The translations under genes and the position numbers were made by a program. The notes under the pieces are model-generated. The model ran no database searches. It was not told the origin of the DNA and worked only from the letters and a program-made list of their open reading frames with translations. Shown here piece after piece: positions 50,021 through 61,780 of a stretch of 64,000 nt of DNA (position 1 is its first letter; each line of letters begins with the position of its first letter). Where the stretch lies: assembly GCF_036711975.1 (NCBI RefSeq), contig NC_091972.1:9801001-9865000 (forward strand), given 5' to 3'. This DNA comes from Onthophagus taurus (Eukaryota; Arthropoda; Insecta; Coleoptera; Scarabaeidae).

Positions 50021-51760
50021 GATAGAAGCAAACCAACAACAAAACTAGCTAATAATATACAAAATAGTCACATTTAATAGAAAGTGTTAGAAAAAAGATT
50101 AAAAATTGTTGATAAAATAATCTTTAAAAAGAAATTCAGAGTTATCATAAATAATTCGCCCAACAAAATAAATAATTTCATTCCAATGTCTTTATGGATA
50201 AATCGCAGAAATAAAATAACAATAATAATAATACAGCCGCTTTGAAGCGGGATTGCTTCCCCGTAGGGGGAGGTTTTGAAATGCGAAACAGAGGGGTGAA
50301 ATTTCATCCCTGGCGCCGCCGCCATTCGTGCACTTGTCGTCCTGGTAACGCTCATCACTGGGGCGGAGCATTCGATCGAATTACTAAAAGGGGGAACGGG
50401 ACGGCATCCCCCGACGGTCTCCTCTTGTGTTCCTCCCCATCCCCGTTGCGCGTTGGTAAATAAAGACTTCGCTCTCCACCAAATCTAATAAATCCACCGT
50501 TTTGGATCGAACCCGGACGACACGAGATACGAAATTTCTACACATTATTTGTTAGGGGGAACCTCCAACTCAAATTTCCTCCTTTGTCTCTTCACTTTAA
50601 AACTTAAAACTTTTTAAAACTGAGATATGTTATAAAAGTTTCAAATTTGTTCTACGCAGACATTCGTAATATTTTTAATTTTAGACTCGTTTTTTCATTA
50701 AGTTTTACTTAGGATTATTTTTTAATCTCTTCTTTTTTAAGGGGGTGTTTAAAATATATGAATTTCATTAGCGTTTATGTGCCATATGTGTTGGTTGGGG
50801 GTGAGTAAAATAGCAGCAATCTTTGACCACCCGGAGATAACTAAGCGTCCCTGAAATGCGGTTAATCCGGAAAACGAATTCGTTTCAACACCAGCCTTCG
50901 TTATTTGCGTGCCGGATTATACCCCGATTTTAGGGGCTTACCTCTCAGCTATAGAAACCCAAAGCTCGATTCGAATGTTTACCCGGTTTAATGTAGCAAA
51001 ATTTTATTTACTATTTTTCACCCCCGAACTCAATAGGTATTAATATCATTCAAAGGGGACACTTTGTCAAAACATCTGGACTAGATTAGTTAACTCCTAA
51101 AACATACCATTTTTATTAATTTTTTTTTGTAAATAAAAAAGCGATATCAATCTGTTTTTTAATTAATGTATTAAGTTTAGTTAGGAAAATGATTATAAAG
51201 TTAATATTTTGGAATGTATTTGATGAAATAGATTGACTTGTCATTGGATCATACGCCAACGAGCTCCGTAATGCAAATAACGCATCACAAAGGCCTTATA
51301 TTGCCACCGCAGGCTTCGGTCCTTTGTCGGGATTATATTGCGCCCTTTGTCTCAGGCTCGTGCTCTCGAACAAATATAGTTGAACGGCGGCTATAGACGA
51401 CGGATTCATTTTCATTTTTAGTTTGGTACGAAGCTGAAACGCCAGAATCGAACTCTCTGTGAGTAAATACTATCTCTGAAATGTCCACATTCTTTGTCTT
51501 TATTTGATGTAAGCTATGTACCATTCAAGCACTTTATTATTTTTAACTATATATGAAATTAATTCTCTTTTATTTCATGTTAGGATGAAAATAAAAATGA
51601 AGCAAAATTAATTAACACGTTTATGAACACGTCTAGGATAGAGATCGCTCCATTTTAGGGTCAAAATACAAAATGGTAATGACTCTCTCCTTATCATTTT
51701 CAACATAATGCATCTATGATAATAAACATACCAACGATTTAACCATTTACTAACTTTTTT
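50021..51760. promoter_or_regulatory. Gene-free stretch with GC islands and a POU/HMG-box motif cluster
   Basis: GC-rich islands lie at about 50225-50530, 50850-50960 and 51240-51420. The last holds ATGCAAAT (51271-51278) and three ACAAAGG-type sites (51287-51293, 51321-51327, 51343-51350) within 80 bp. No coding domain is seen. This is a candidate enhancer by motif content only. Confidence 0.4.
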
Positions 51761-51779
51761 GTGCGGAAGCCATAGAGGC

Positions 51780-52270
51780 TTATTCTAGCTGCATTTTATA
51801 TATACTTAATGAGGGCGACCAAGCTATCTTTCCATCTTTTTTAAGATCGTCCTGGATGCTAATCTGCAATCTTTGATAATGCTTAGCAGGCTATTCCTTT
51901 CCGTTCATGAATCGTGCTAATTGCAAAGTCTCCTGAATGCACACATCCACATCTTCCACCTCGCATTACTCCAGAATTTCCTTCTTCTCTGATCCCATAA
52001 TGTGTTTCCAGTGATTACTGCCAAAATCACCATCTCGTTCGCACCATCCTTTTGGTTTCCGCTAAGTCTGCCCGTACCTCCGTAGTATATGTTATTATTG
52101 GCCTTACGCAGGCTTTGCATATCCTCCTAAACTTTGTTTGTTATTTCTCCAAATGGTCTTTTTAGTGCTAACTTGTTAACCAGTTTTCTTACGTTGTTCT
52201 TAAGTTCTCCATGAAACAATATCCTTACGCCCAAGTAAGTATAATCTGATTACAATTTAATTGGTAACAT
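51780..52270 (-). mobile_element. RTE-like LINE fragment
   Basis: The minus strand reads YTYLGVRILFHGELKNNVRK, LVNKLALKRPFGEITNK, then SNARWKMWMCAFRRLCN. The order matches the region after the RT core. It is broken by stops. An unclear stretch with a decayed FADDT box on the plus strand (52490-52720) may be a second fragment. Confidence 0.55.
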
Positions 52271-52719
52271 TTATCTACATGTTGACTTTTTCTGCCGGTA
52301 TTCTAAAAGCCTGCAGCAACCAATACAACCCATCCTTTCAATATTACTTTGTCCGCTTGTCATATAACCTCGTCCAGTAAGATGTTGAAGATTTATTTTT
52401 TCCAACCCACCGGAAGTAGACCACAATATCTTTATACAAAAATAAGTTGACTTTATAAGGTTTATTGATACCCAGAGGCAGACATTTTTCCATTTGCAGA
52501 TGATACTAAGGATAGTGTTCCATCTCAAGGGAAGTTATGCGGCAGTGGGAACCAGAACTGATATGGCGCTTCGAATACTGTAGGTACTGGTACTGCAAAT
52601 GATGGAGAATTGGACTAAATATACAGAAGAGGGATGTAATACTAGGCTTCAACAGCAAACGCACGAACAAAAGCTTCCAGAATATTTCGAAGATGTTAGT
52701 GGTAAAGAAAGTCACAACC

Positions 52720-54108
52720 TAGCAGTAAAGAAAACAAGCTATCAAGCGGCTGAGCATTGTGAAAAGAACGACGAATAAAATGTTGTTCGTCATAAGAGGA
52801 CAGCCGACATCAGGGTTGATCCAATTTCTCCTTAGTTCTGCTCAGACTCTTTATTGTATTACTACTGCACAGACTCTTTCTGCTATTTCCAGTCTCTTTC
52901 TTCCATTACAGGCTTTTTTCCAGTCTCCTTCCTCTCTGCCCAGTTCCTTTTTTGTGTTTTCTGTCTCGGTTCAGTCTATTCTAGTATCAGTCTCTATCAA
53001 GAATTCATGCTCTCGTTTTGCCCGTTTCTACTCCTTCTTGTTTTTCCAGCCTCGGTCCAGACTTATTTTTTCTCTGTCTCTGTTGTCTCTTTTTGTGTTT
53101 CGTATAGGTCATGGTCCATTTCTTTGGAGGATTACCGTTGATGGTCCTTGTACCCAGGACTTCCACTACGACTTGATTAATGTCGTTTTTAAGACTTTCC
53201 AAGCATTATTTACTGTGTTTTGAAAAGTTGATTGAAAAAGACTGTTACATTCATATGGATAATGCTTCCTTTAAAAATCTTCATCCATTCATTATAAACC
53301 TTGAAGATTTTGATTCGGAAGGACATGAATTCACTGACAAAGACAATTCATAATAATCTTTTGGACTCTTTATTTGCCATTTATTTAGCTAGAAAAGTTC
53401 CAATTTTCAACACAACTTGGTGAAACATAGGTGAACGGATATATTTTAACCAGAATTTCGAGCGGACTATTTTCAAAAACGATTTCAATACGTTCAAGCA
53501 TTTTTCATTAACGCAAACAATCTAGTTTAACTGTGTCAACATTTTTTTATACTCTGTGTTTGGTAAATTGCAGAGTTCTTTTAGAGTATCACTATCAACA
53601 CCATAAATGTAAAAAATAATAGTAAATTTTAACAATATTGAGCTTCACGATGTGTCTATAATTTTGTGTAAACATTGTTAACACATTTTCTGTTTTTCTA
53701 TTCCATATCTTTAACCATTGACAAGCCAAATGCAGCACCTAATAACATTTTCTTTTAATCACGGCGGTTTTAGCAATAGAATATGAAAATCTTTTTCCAA
53801 ATTCTCCTTCTTTAGTACAGCCTCACATTAATTGATTACATCAGAAATAACAAGAATATCTTCATGTAAACGTTATTGTAATAGTGTAATTAATAATTGT
53901 TAAAAAAATGTTAAGAAAATCAAATGTTAATAGGTTAACAATAATCAGGAATGATGTGTCTCGCCATCTATGATTGAATAGCTGCACTTCAAAGACGGAA
54001 ACTATCTTAAACGTATGACGAAGTATTGTTTTAACCAAATTGAAATCTGAATATAAATTGGGAATGAACCTAAACTAAACATAGAATATTGTCTTTATCA
54101 AAAATATA
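52720..54108. other. Intergenic DNA, pyrimidine-rich then AT-rich
   Basis: At 52830-53110 the plus strand is strongly C/T-rich, which explains the hydrophobic open frame of 154 codons there. From 53220 the DNA is AT-rich without recognised features. Confidence 0.45.
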
Positions 54109-54152
54109 TTATTCAAGTTGTTGTATATTTTCAGGTATTTTATCCTTAATCA

Positions 54153-55162
54153 TTAGATTTTTTGATGTTGTCTCAGTGATACATTTCATATATCCGAACC
54201 AATAAATAACTAATCCAGGTCCAAATCTAAAAATAAATTATTTAAAATAATACTCAATTAATAATTTCAGAATTAGATTAACCTATTCCAATAACTAGAA
54301 TACTGGTTTTTTATATACTCAGTATGAGATTCAACATCTCCAAAAACCGCTTTACTTTCAATCCAATGAATCACCAAACCATCAATCATTATTGGAATGT
54401 CCAATTTAAAGTCGGGTGTTTTATCATAGCCCAGTTTTCTCAACCACTCTTCGTCACGAAAAGCTAAACCAAGCTCCCTTAATTTTCTGTTAATTACTAT
54501 TTCGTATTGTTGACCTACAGAACTAAGTTTTATGTTATTATTAATAAAAAATCTATTTTAATTTAATTAAAAACGTACGTTCTCATTACTTCGACTATAT
54601 GACTGTACTGATCATCATATAAGGTACACTAAAAGAATGGGGGTTACATTTATTTTAATTTTTTCTTTCTTTAAGCTAAGTTACTCACAAGAAATATTTC
54701 ATATGCAAGGACTTTATCATCAATTAAAGATGTATCCCTAAGATACTGACTAACATTAGTTTGTAAAACAGATTCATCATTAAGTACATCTTCATATTTT
54801 TTTAATAAAATTAATTTAGCCGCTAAACAAGGTGCAATTTTATTTTCAAGGGATAATCTTATAATAACACCAGAATCTTCTCCATTTGTTATTGCTTTTT
54901 CATACAAATCATACATTTTGTTAATTGATGAGGGTGATTTCTCAAAACGGTGCTTCATATGTCGTTGATATTCCAAGGATAAAATGCTGTATAAAGTTTC
55001 TTTTTGGATTCTAAGGATAAATTAATTTTTTCATTAGCAGATAAACATTTTTGTATAAACTTACTTTGGAAATTTTTCTGTGAGAACCATAAGGCAATTT
55101 CTTGTTAAACCATGAAAACCTTTTATGGTTTTCATTATTTCACCATATTCCTCAGTTTCCAT
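54153..55162 (-). CDS. CDIN1: CDAN1-interacting nuclease 1 homologue
   Basis: In mammals CDIN1 (C15orf41) partners codanin-1, and defects cause congenital dyserythropoietic anaemia. It has a PD-(D/E)xK nuclease fold. Five exons, 55162-55065, 55010-54689, 54628-54579, 54522-54283 and 54228-54153, encode 261 aa (mammalian protein about 281). Signatures are SILSLEYQRHMKH, the nuclease core LGYDKTPDFKLDIP and HWIESKAVFGDVESH (Asp and Glu-x-Lys present), and [20 protein letters not shown]. After YMK the frame stops within ten residues. A frame shifted by one base there reads on to a better-matching tail (SKNLMIKDKIPENI, stop at 54109-54111). Either the tail is lost here or there is a one-base assembly or natural indel near 54182. 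NOC3 starts 413 bp away on the other strand. Confidence 0.9.
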
Positions 55163-55575
55163 AACGATTTTATTTAAAAATTAATTAATTATAATATAAA
55201 TTAATAAGTTATGTGGAGATCATAACAATGTGACAGTTGACACTTGACAGTTATAAGTTTCAGTGTATTTAATTTACAATGAAACTTATTACTTTTTTTA
55301 AATAAAACACAAAATTAAACAATTAATTCGTTTTGCTTTTTATGTATTTGTTGTGTTTAACGTTAAAAGGAATAATAACAAGAATTTATAAACAATAACT
55401 GATTAAAATTATTTTTATATATCAACATTATAATTTGACTCCATTTATTTTGAGTTCACTGTATTTGATTTGACGTTTAAATACCACGAGAATTGTTTAG
55501 GTTATGTGTTAACTTTAAATCTAATACAACAATTTTATTGAAAATAAAAGGTTTATTGAGACAAAATAGGCAATA
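55163..55575. promoter_or_regulatory. Shared CDIN1/NOC3 intergenic region
   Basis: 413 bp between divergent start codons, very AT-rich, candidate bidirectional promoter. No motif is singled out. Confidence 0.4.
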
Positions 55576-58494
55576 ATGAGTTCTTCAGACGAAAGTGATT
55601 ATGGAGAAAGTATGTTGGAGATGATGGAAAGTGAAGATTTGGAGTTTTTAAAAAATGCCGTTCAAAATAAATCTTACAGTGTTTTAAATAAAGTAAAATG
55701 CCTTAGGTATGGTTTAAAAAAGATTAATATAATAAAATTATTGTTTAATTAATTGCTTTAGGAAAAAAACTAAGAAAAACAAGAAAGAATCTTTAGATTT
55801 AGAAGATAAATATGAGATAGAAAATGATAATGATGAACCTAAAACTAAAATTTTATTACCAATAAAAAGTAAGAAAGGGATAATATTAAGAACTGTTGAG
55901 TGTTCAGATGAAGAAGAGAGAGATGATACTGATAATCAAGAAAATGGGGATAAAGAGAATAAAAGTGACGATTTTAATGAGGATATGGATAATTATGAGT
56001 TTGAAACTGATGAAATTTCAAAAGAAATCAACAATCCCATTGATGTTTTAGCAAAATATAATGAATCATTAAGAAATAAAAAGGTTCATATTGGTTATAT
56101 GTGTTCTGGTTTATTAGAAAATCCTGAAGATAAAATAGGAAACTTTAGAGTTTTATTTAAAATGTTAGAGGAAGAAAGTAATGATGCTAAATTGGCAATT
56201 AAAAAGTTAATATTTGTGTCTTTATTGGAGGTGTTCAAGGATATTTTGCCTTCATATCAAATTCAACAGCAAGAAATCACGAAAGATGTCAAATGTAATG
56301 TTAAATATTTAAAGATGTAATTTAATAATAATTGTTTTAATAATTTTTTAGTAAAGAAGGATACTTTAAAGTTACACAAAATGGAAACGACACTTTTGCA
56401 ATATTACAAGAAATATTTGCAATTATTAGAGAAATATTCTAAGATTTTAATAGTTAAAGGAAAGAATCAGAAAAATGAGGTAATCTTTGCTTAAAAATGG
56501 TTTATAAATTAATTTTTTGTTTAATTATAGGAAGATATTAAAATAGGCGAAGTTTGTATCAATGCTTTGTGTGAATTATTAATTACACATCCTTATTTTA
56601 ATTATTCCTCAAATATTGCTCAAACAACAATTCCGTTTTTAAATTGTAACAATATTAACGCCAGAGAAGCAGTTGGAAACGCTTATAGAACCACTTTTAA
56701 ACAAGATAAAAAAGATGAATTAACTCTAAAGATTGTAAGGGGAATAAATGCTTTCATAAAAAATAAAGCTCATAATATCAGACCGGATATGTTAGAAGTT
56801 CTTTTACATTTAAGAATAAAAAATGCGAATTTGGATCAAGAGAAAGAAATTGATATGAAAGAAAAGAAATTGTCTTCTTATAAACAAAATGTGCTAAGAT
56901 TATCGAAAAAGGAACGAAAAGTATGTTTTTTACTTTTGTAGTTAATAAATTAATTTAAAAAAAAATGTTTTAGAGAAAGAAACGTCTGCAAGAACTTGAA
57001 AAAGAAATGTTGGAGGTAAAAGCACAAGAAAATAAACAAAATAAAACCAAAAATATTACAGAAATTGTCAAAGTTGTTTTTGGAATTTATTTTAGAATTT
57101 TAAAAAGTTCTGAAAATAATAAAATTCTTGGAATGTGTTTGGAAGGATTAGCTAAGTAATAATACATATACAGTAAAACCTTAATATAATGGCCTTAATA
57201 TTTCTAAATAAAAAAGGACGGAAGTTCTAGTTTTAATTGTTATTCAGCCCTAGATTATTGTACATTTTTATTGAACTAAAAGTAGAGCTCAAACAAACAA
57301 CATTACAAAACACTAATAAAATAAATTAAGCATTTGCTAATTTAAATTGAGAAATAATAATTACCCATGCGTGACGTCACGAATGGGCCTTCAAGCTTCT
57401 TGGGACTTATCAGTCCTGTTACATTCTAACGTCCTTGGTATAAATATAAAGACACGTAGACTATACGCAATTATGTGGATAGCTGTTTGAATTTGTGTAC
57501 ATTAAAATTATTCATATAATGGATTTTTGTTATAACATATACTCCCTTCTCCGTATTAATCCGTTATATCGAGATTTTACTGTATTTATTTTAAAAAAAT
57601 GTGCTCATATCTTAATATTGTTATTGTTTTAGATTTTCTCATTGCATAAATTTAGAATATTACATGGATTTATTAAACATCTTAGATTCTCTTCTAAAAG
57701 AAGATTGGTTGACTTATAGAGATCGATTAAATTGCGTTCAAACCGTTTTCACGATCCTTTCAAACCAAGATGATATCATCAACATCGATCCAAGTCGGTT
57801 TTACATTTCCCTTTATAAAAGCATTTTGAACGTACACGCATCTAAAACGCACAATGATACTGAAATACTTTTGAAAACTACAGCGGAGGCGATCATAAAA
57901 CGAAGAAAACGCATTACAAACAAACAATTGATTGGGTTTTTAAAAAGGCTTTGTACTCTTAGTTTACAGTTGTTGCATAATGGTACGTTGGGGTCGTTAG
58001 GAATTGTTAAACAAGCGCTTCAGTTAAATAGATTTACTGATGTTTTATTGGATGTTGACCAAACTGTTGGGGATGGCGATTATCAACCATTTTTAGAAGA
58101 TCCTGAGTATTGTAATGCTTCTAGTACAGCTCTTTATGAAATGACTTTGTTAAGGAATCATTATCATCCTATTGTTGGGAAATTTGCAAAACATATTTCA
58201 AGTGGTAGTCCAGCTACAGGTGAAGGAAGTTTACCACCAGAATATGGAAAAATGTTAGTTAAAAATATTAAATAAATTAGAATTATAATAAGTCTTATTT
58301 TTATTTCTAGGAATCAAGAACATTTATTTGAGAATTTTGACATGAATGAAATGGCGTTTAATCCAAGTATTCCTATTCCAAAGAAGGGCACATCAAAATT
58401 AAAAAGGAAAAGAGAAATGTTTGTTGATGAAGATTTTGAAGATTATTGTAAAAAAGTTGCTAAAATGGCACGTGGGTGTATATTTTTAAAATGA
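55576..58494 (+). CDS. NOC3: Nucleolar complex protein 3 (NOC3)
   Basis: NOC3 is an HEAT-repeat nucleolar protein that works with NOC2 in 60S pre-ribosome maturation. Seven exons, 55576-55706, 55762-56294, 56352-56479, 56531-56920, 56974-57155, 57633-58253 and 58311-58494, join in phase to 722 aa. An acidic N-terminus is followed by the NOC3 domain: FRVLFKMLEEESNDAKLAIK, LPSYQIQQQEITKDV, NAREAVGNAYRTTFKQDKKD and NIRPDMLEVLLHLRI. The CBF/MAK21-type C-terminal domain includes YHPIVGKFAKHISSGSP and NPSIPIPKKGTSKLKRKRE. Intron 5 holds a pogo-like MITE. The gene appears complete. Confidence 0.92.
57171..57582. mobile_element. Pogo/Tigger-like MITE in NOC3 intron 5
   Basis: The ends CAGTAAAACCTTAATATAAT and, inverted, ATATCGAGATTTTACTG are flanked by TA. 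The interior GTTCTAGTTTTAATTGTTAT is half a CTAG hairpin module; CATGCGTGACGTCACGAATG matches, inverted, the element at 16946. The intron otherwise contains little. Confidence 0.85.
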
Positions 58495-58584
58495 AAATAA
58501 ACAAATTCTTTAAACATAAATGAGTTTATTTACAATGATATAATATTTACAAATTTTAATTAATTTAGCTAAAAGTATCTTAAG

Positions 58585-58929
58585 TTAATTAACAATAAGA
58601 ATTATATAAAAAAAACTTACCTGAGGATGATCAAAAAAATTAACCATTTCTGTAACAATCTTTAAATATCTGTTTACAAATTGAAATGGGAAATATTTAA
58701 AATAACCGGTTTAAATAAATAAATTTAAAATATTGATAAAAACAATTTTAAGAAATTTATTTTACTTTAATCAAAGTGATTTTTGAAATAAATACTCACT
58801 CAATTGATCAAATTCCCATTTAAAAAACACAAAATACCATAAAGAATACCATAGCCATAACACACCACAAATGCCATATTATTATTATTTTTTTTTGACC
58901 AATCACCTTTATTTTTAATATTTTTCTCG
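58585..58929 (-). CDS. Possible 3' exons of an unrecognised minus-strand gene
   Basis: Two stretches can be spliced in frame on the minus strand, 58929-58796 and 58669-58585. They would give a hydrophobic segment (LWLWYSLWYFVFFKWEFDQL) followed by SEYLKIVTEMVNFFDHPQ and a stop. Good AG and GT signals bound the first intron, and an AATAAA lies just downstream. No start or upstream exon is identified, and I do not recognise the family. It could equally be chance. If real, it converges on NOC3. Confidence 0.3.
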
Positions 58930-60950
58930 CTGAAACAGACATTTTTTCATTTATAGCATAACATTTTTTTAACTCTTCGTTTATTCTGAATTAAAGCGAT
59001 TCATTTTTATTATGAAATATTACAAGTTTTCGAAGTTTTTTTGAAGCTGTTGCAATAGGAAATTTTATTAATATTATTTCTTGTATAACTTTCCTATCAC
59101 AACATTATTATTCTTTTTGTTTTAAGAAATGAAGATAAAGTCAGACGAGAACAATTTGAGTGTATTTTTTGTTGGTGTTCAAACGTACAGTTTGTATCAT
59201 ACCCATTGCGTACCGGAAATGTGGCCACGCTCGGCATCTCATCTACCCAAATGAACCGCAGTCAACCGTGTCTCTGGTTGATTGGTCGGGATTGATCAAC
59301 GAACGGACGGGAAGTCCAACTGTGACACACACACAAGAGGCTAAGTTAGACTGCTCAATAATATTTTATATACAAAATCGACAACTCAAATTCATAAAAG
59401 AATAATAAGGATAGATATAACAAATCGAAATAGAGATATTCACAATACCTATTATTTTTTGGAATTTATCAGAGATAATAAACAATACGTAATTAATAAT
59501 TTAAGAATTAATTCATCACTATTTGTTTTAATAATTAATATAAGATTAATTACTTCGAACTTACCTTACCTTACCGTCTCCGCTTTAACTATTTACTTGG
59601 CGGTAGGGGTTCGGTAACGTTTCTCTTATCTGTAATAATCCATATTGATGAGTGTTAGCAATAAAGTCTAAAAACGTAACCTCATTCCTAAATAAATCAT
59701 TTCAAAATGGTCCTCGCTTTAGATGATAATAATAAATTTCATGAGGGGCATAGAAGATGAAATATAAAATTGTGTAAATGAAAAGCAACAAGTGATGTAC
59801 AAACAGTTGAGAATTAAAAATCATCGAATATAGCGTATCAAAAACACATCAACTATTTTCTATATTTAAAAAAAGAAAAAAAGTAATAATAAAGAACAGG
59901 CTTACAACGTAATAAATCTTTTTTTAAAGTGGGAGGGTGGCAATGATCAGTGCTCTACGGTATCTGAAAAAATAAGAACAAGATAGCAACAAATATTCTA
60001 AAATAAATGTTATGCACAACAACGTCTAAGATGTCTAGGAAAACTTGTAGAAATATTTTAAGAATAATTTATATATTATATAAAACTTTCCTGATCCAAG
60101 ATTTCCTGAAATATGGGACATACAGTGACAAGAATATGTTAATAATAATGATTACTTACTAAAATAGTATTGGTATAAAATGGTAATCTTTCATTTCGTA
60201 TCATAAAATTTAAATACTATACACATTATAGTGATGAAAATTGCCTAAAAATAACTAGGAAAAGCAGAATAAATTCATAATCAAGACACATTAAAAATAG
60301 TTTTGGTGTAAACAACAACAATAGGTGATTAAATAAACTAGGATAGTCATAAAAAAAATTATAATTGCATTTTATAAACATCATAATATAGAAAATTCAT
60401 TTGGCCTAAAAAAACAACTAAACAAGCACAAAACCCTATTTAAAGTCTATTTTTTTCGTTTAATCACTACGCCATTAAATTAAGGTTATTATAAAATAAA
60501 TTTGTTAATAATAAAAGGAGTTTAAAAGTAATACTTTGCTGGAATTGTCCTTTAAAATAACAAAATTATGAAATATATTTTTTAATACAGTTCTTTATCT
60601 ATTAAGTATGGCCATACCTAAAAATGTTAATCCATTTCTGTTAAGCTTTCTTATGGTTGCGATTAGATAACATAAAAAAAAAACAACAAAAAAAACTGTT
60701 TACTCTCCAATAAAAAATGAAAAAAAAATATAAAACGTGATTAATTCAGTTTCAACGATGATAAATCAGCCTTAGAAGTTGTTTTGGATTTTTTTCATCA
60801 ACAAGAAAAGTAATAGAACACTGAAAACAATACTTACAAAGCTTCATTCATGAGAAGGCCAAAAAACGGCAAAGAGAGTAAATAGAAATAGATGATGAGC
60901 AAGAAATAATAAATAATAATAAGAGAGGAACTAAGAGATGCGATAAAATG
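58930..60950. other. AT-rich intergenic DNA
   Basis: No gene is seen. A single GC-richer patch at about 59190-59340 (TGTGGCCACGCTCGGCATC) has an 81-codon open frame without a domain. Confidence 0.5.
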
Positions 60951-61780
60951 GCTGAAAATTGTGGAAAGCACCAGAAGAAGACAAAATAACAACTGAAACG
61001 GTCAAAAACAGGAGAGAAGTGACTCTGCTATTTCTAAAATTTGTATTAATGTATGGAAAGACAAGTAACAGTAATAAAGATTTTTGAAAAAGTAATGGAA
61101 AAAGTCACGTCCTAAAAATATTACTCAGAACCTCATCATCAGTTTGAATTCCGTATGGGACTTGATACAAAGAAAGCACTGTTTGGCCTTCAGATACTGC
61201 TAGAAAAGTGCCGAGAACGCAAAGACGTGTTTCTTTGCTTTATCGATTACAAAAACGCGTTTGATACGAAAAACTCTAACACAACATGGCATAGATTATA
61301 AAAATATGATCCTTATTAAGAACCTGTAGGGGGAACCAATGACATCGATCAAAATAAACGATCATCTGACAACAGACATGTCGATAAAAAGAGGAGTGCG
61401 CCAAGGCTGAGTACTTTCTCGACTATTATTTTAATATACACAAGGTTGAAGTGCGAGTTCGTATAGAATATGCCAGATCTGCTTTTCAAAGAGACACAGA
61501 AACTAGTAAAACCAATATTTTTCGAGTGCAGCAATTCCAATATTCAGGGATTAATATAAAACAAAATGAGAGACAGGATATAGAATTGAATAATAAAATA
61601 AAAAAGTGCAAGTTCATATATATGGTGAAACATGGGTGTTATCGATAAAAGCTCTATTAGAGCAGCAGAAATAAAATTATCATGAAGAGCAAAGGAAGTG
61701 ACAACAACGGAGAGAATGAGAAATGAACAAATCAGAATCAATTGAAGAATATATAAAATACAAATAATAGAATAAAGACA
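60950..61780 (+). mobile_element. Decayed RTE-like LINE
   Basis: The plus strand, with frameshifts, gives FEFRMGLDTKKALFGLQILL, KDVFLCFIDYKNAFDT, IKRGVRQG and the later IEYARSAFQRDTE. These are RT motifs in order, with the catalytic YADD region deleted. It is dead. Confidence 0.75.

Noticed and set aside
52759-53223. 154-codon hydrophobic open frame
   Set aside because: It lies in C/T-rich DNA, which yields Leu/Ser/Phe codons by composition. There is no domain, and other frames are also open.
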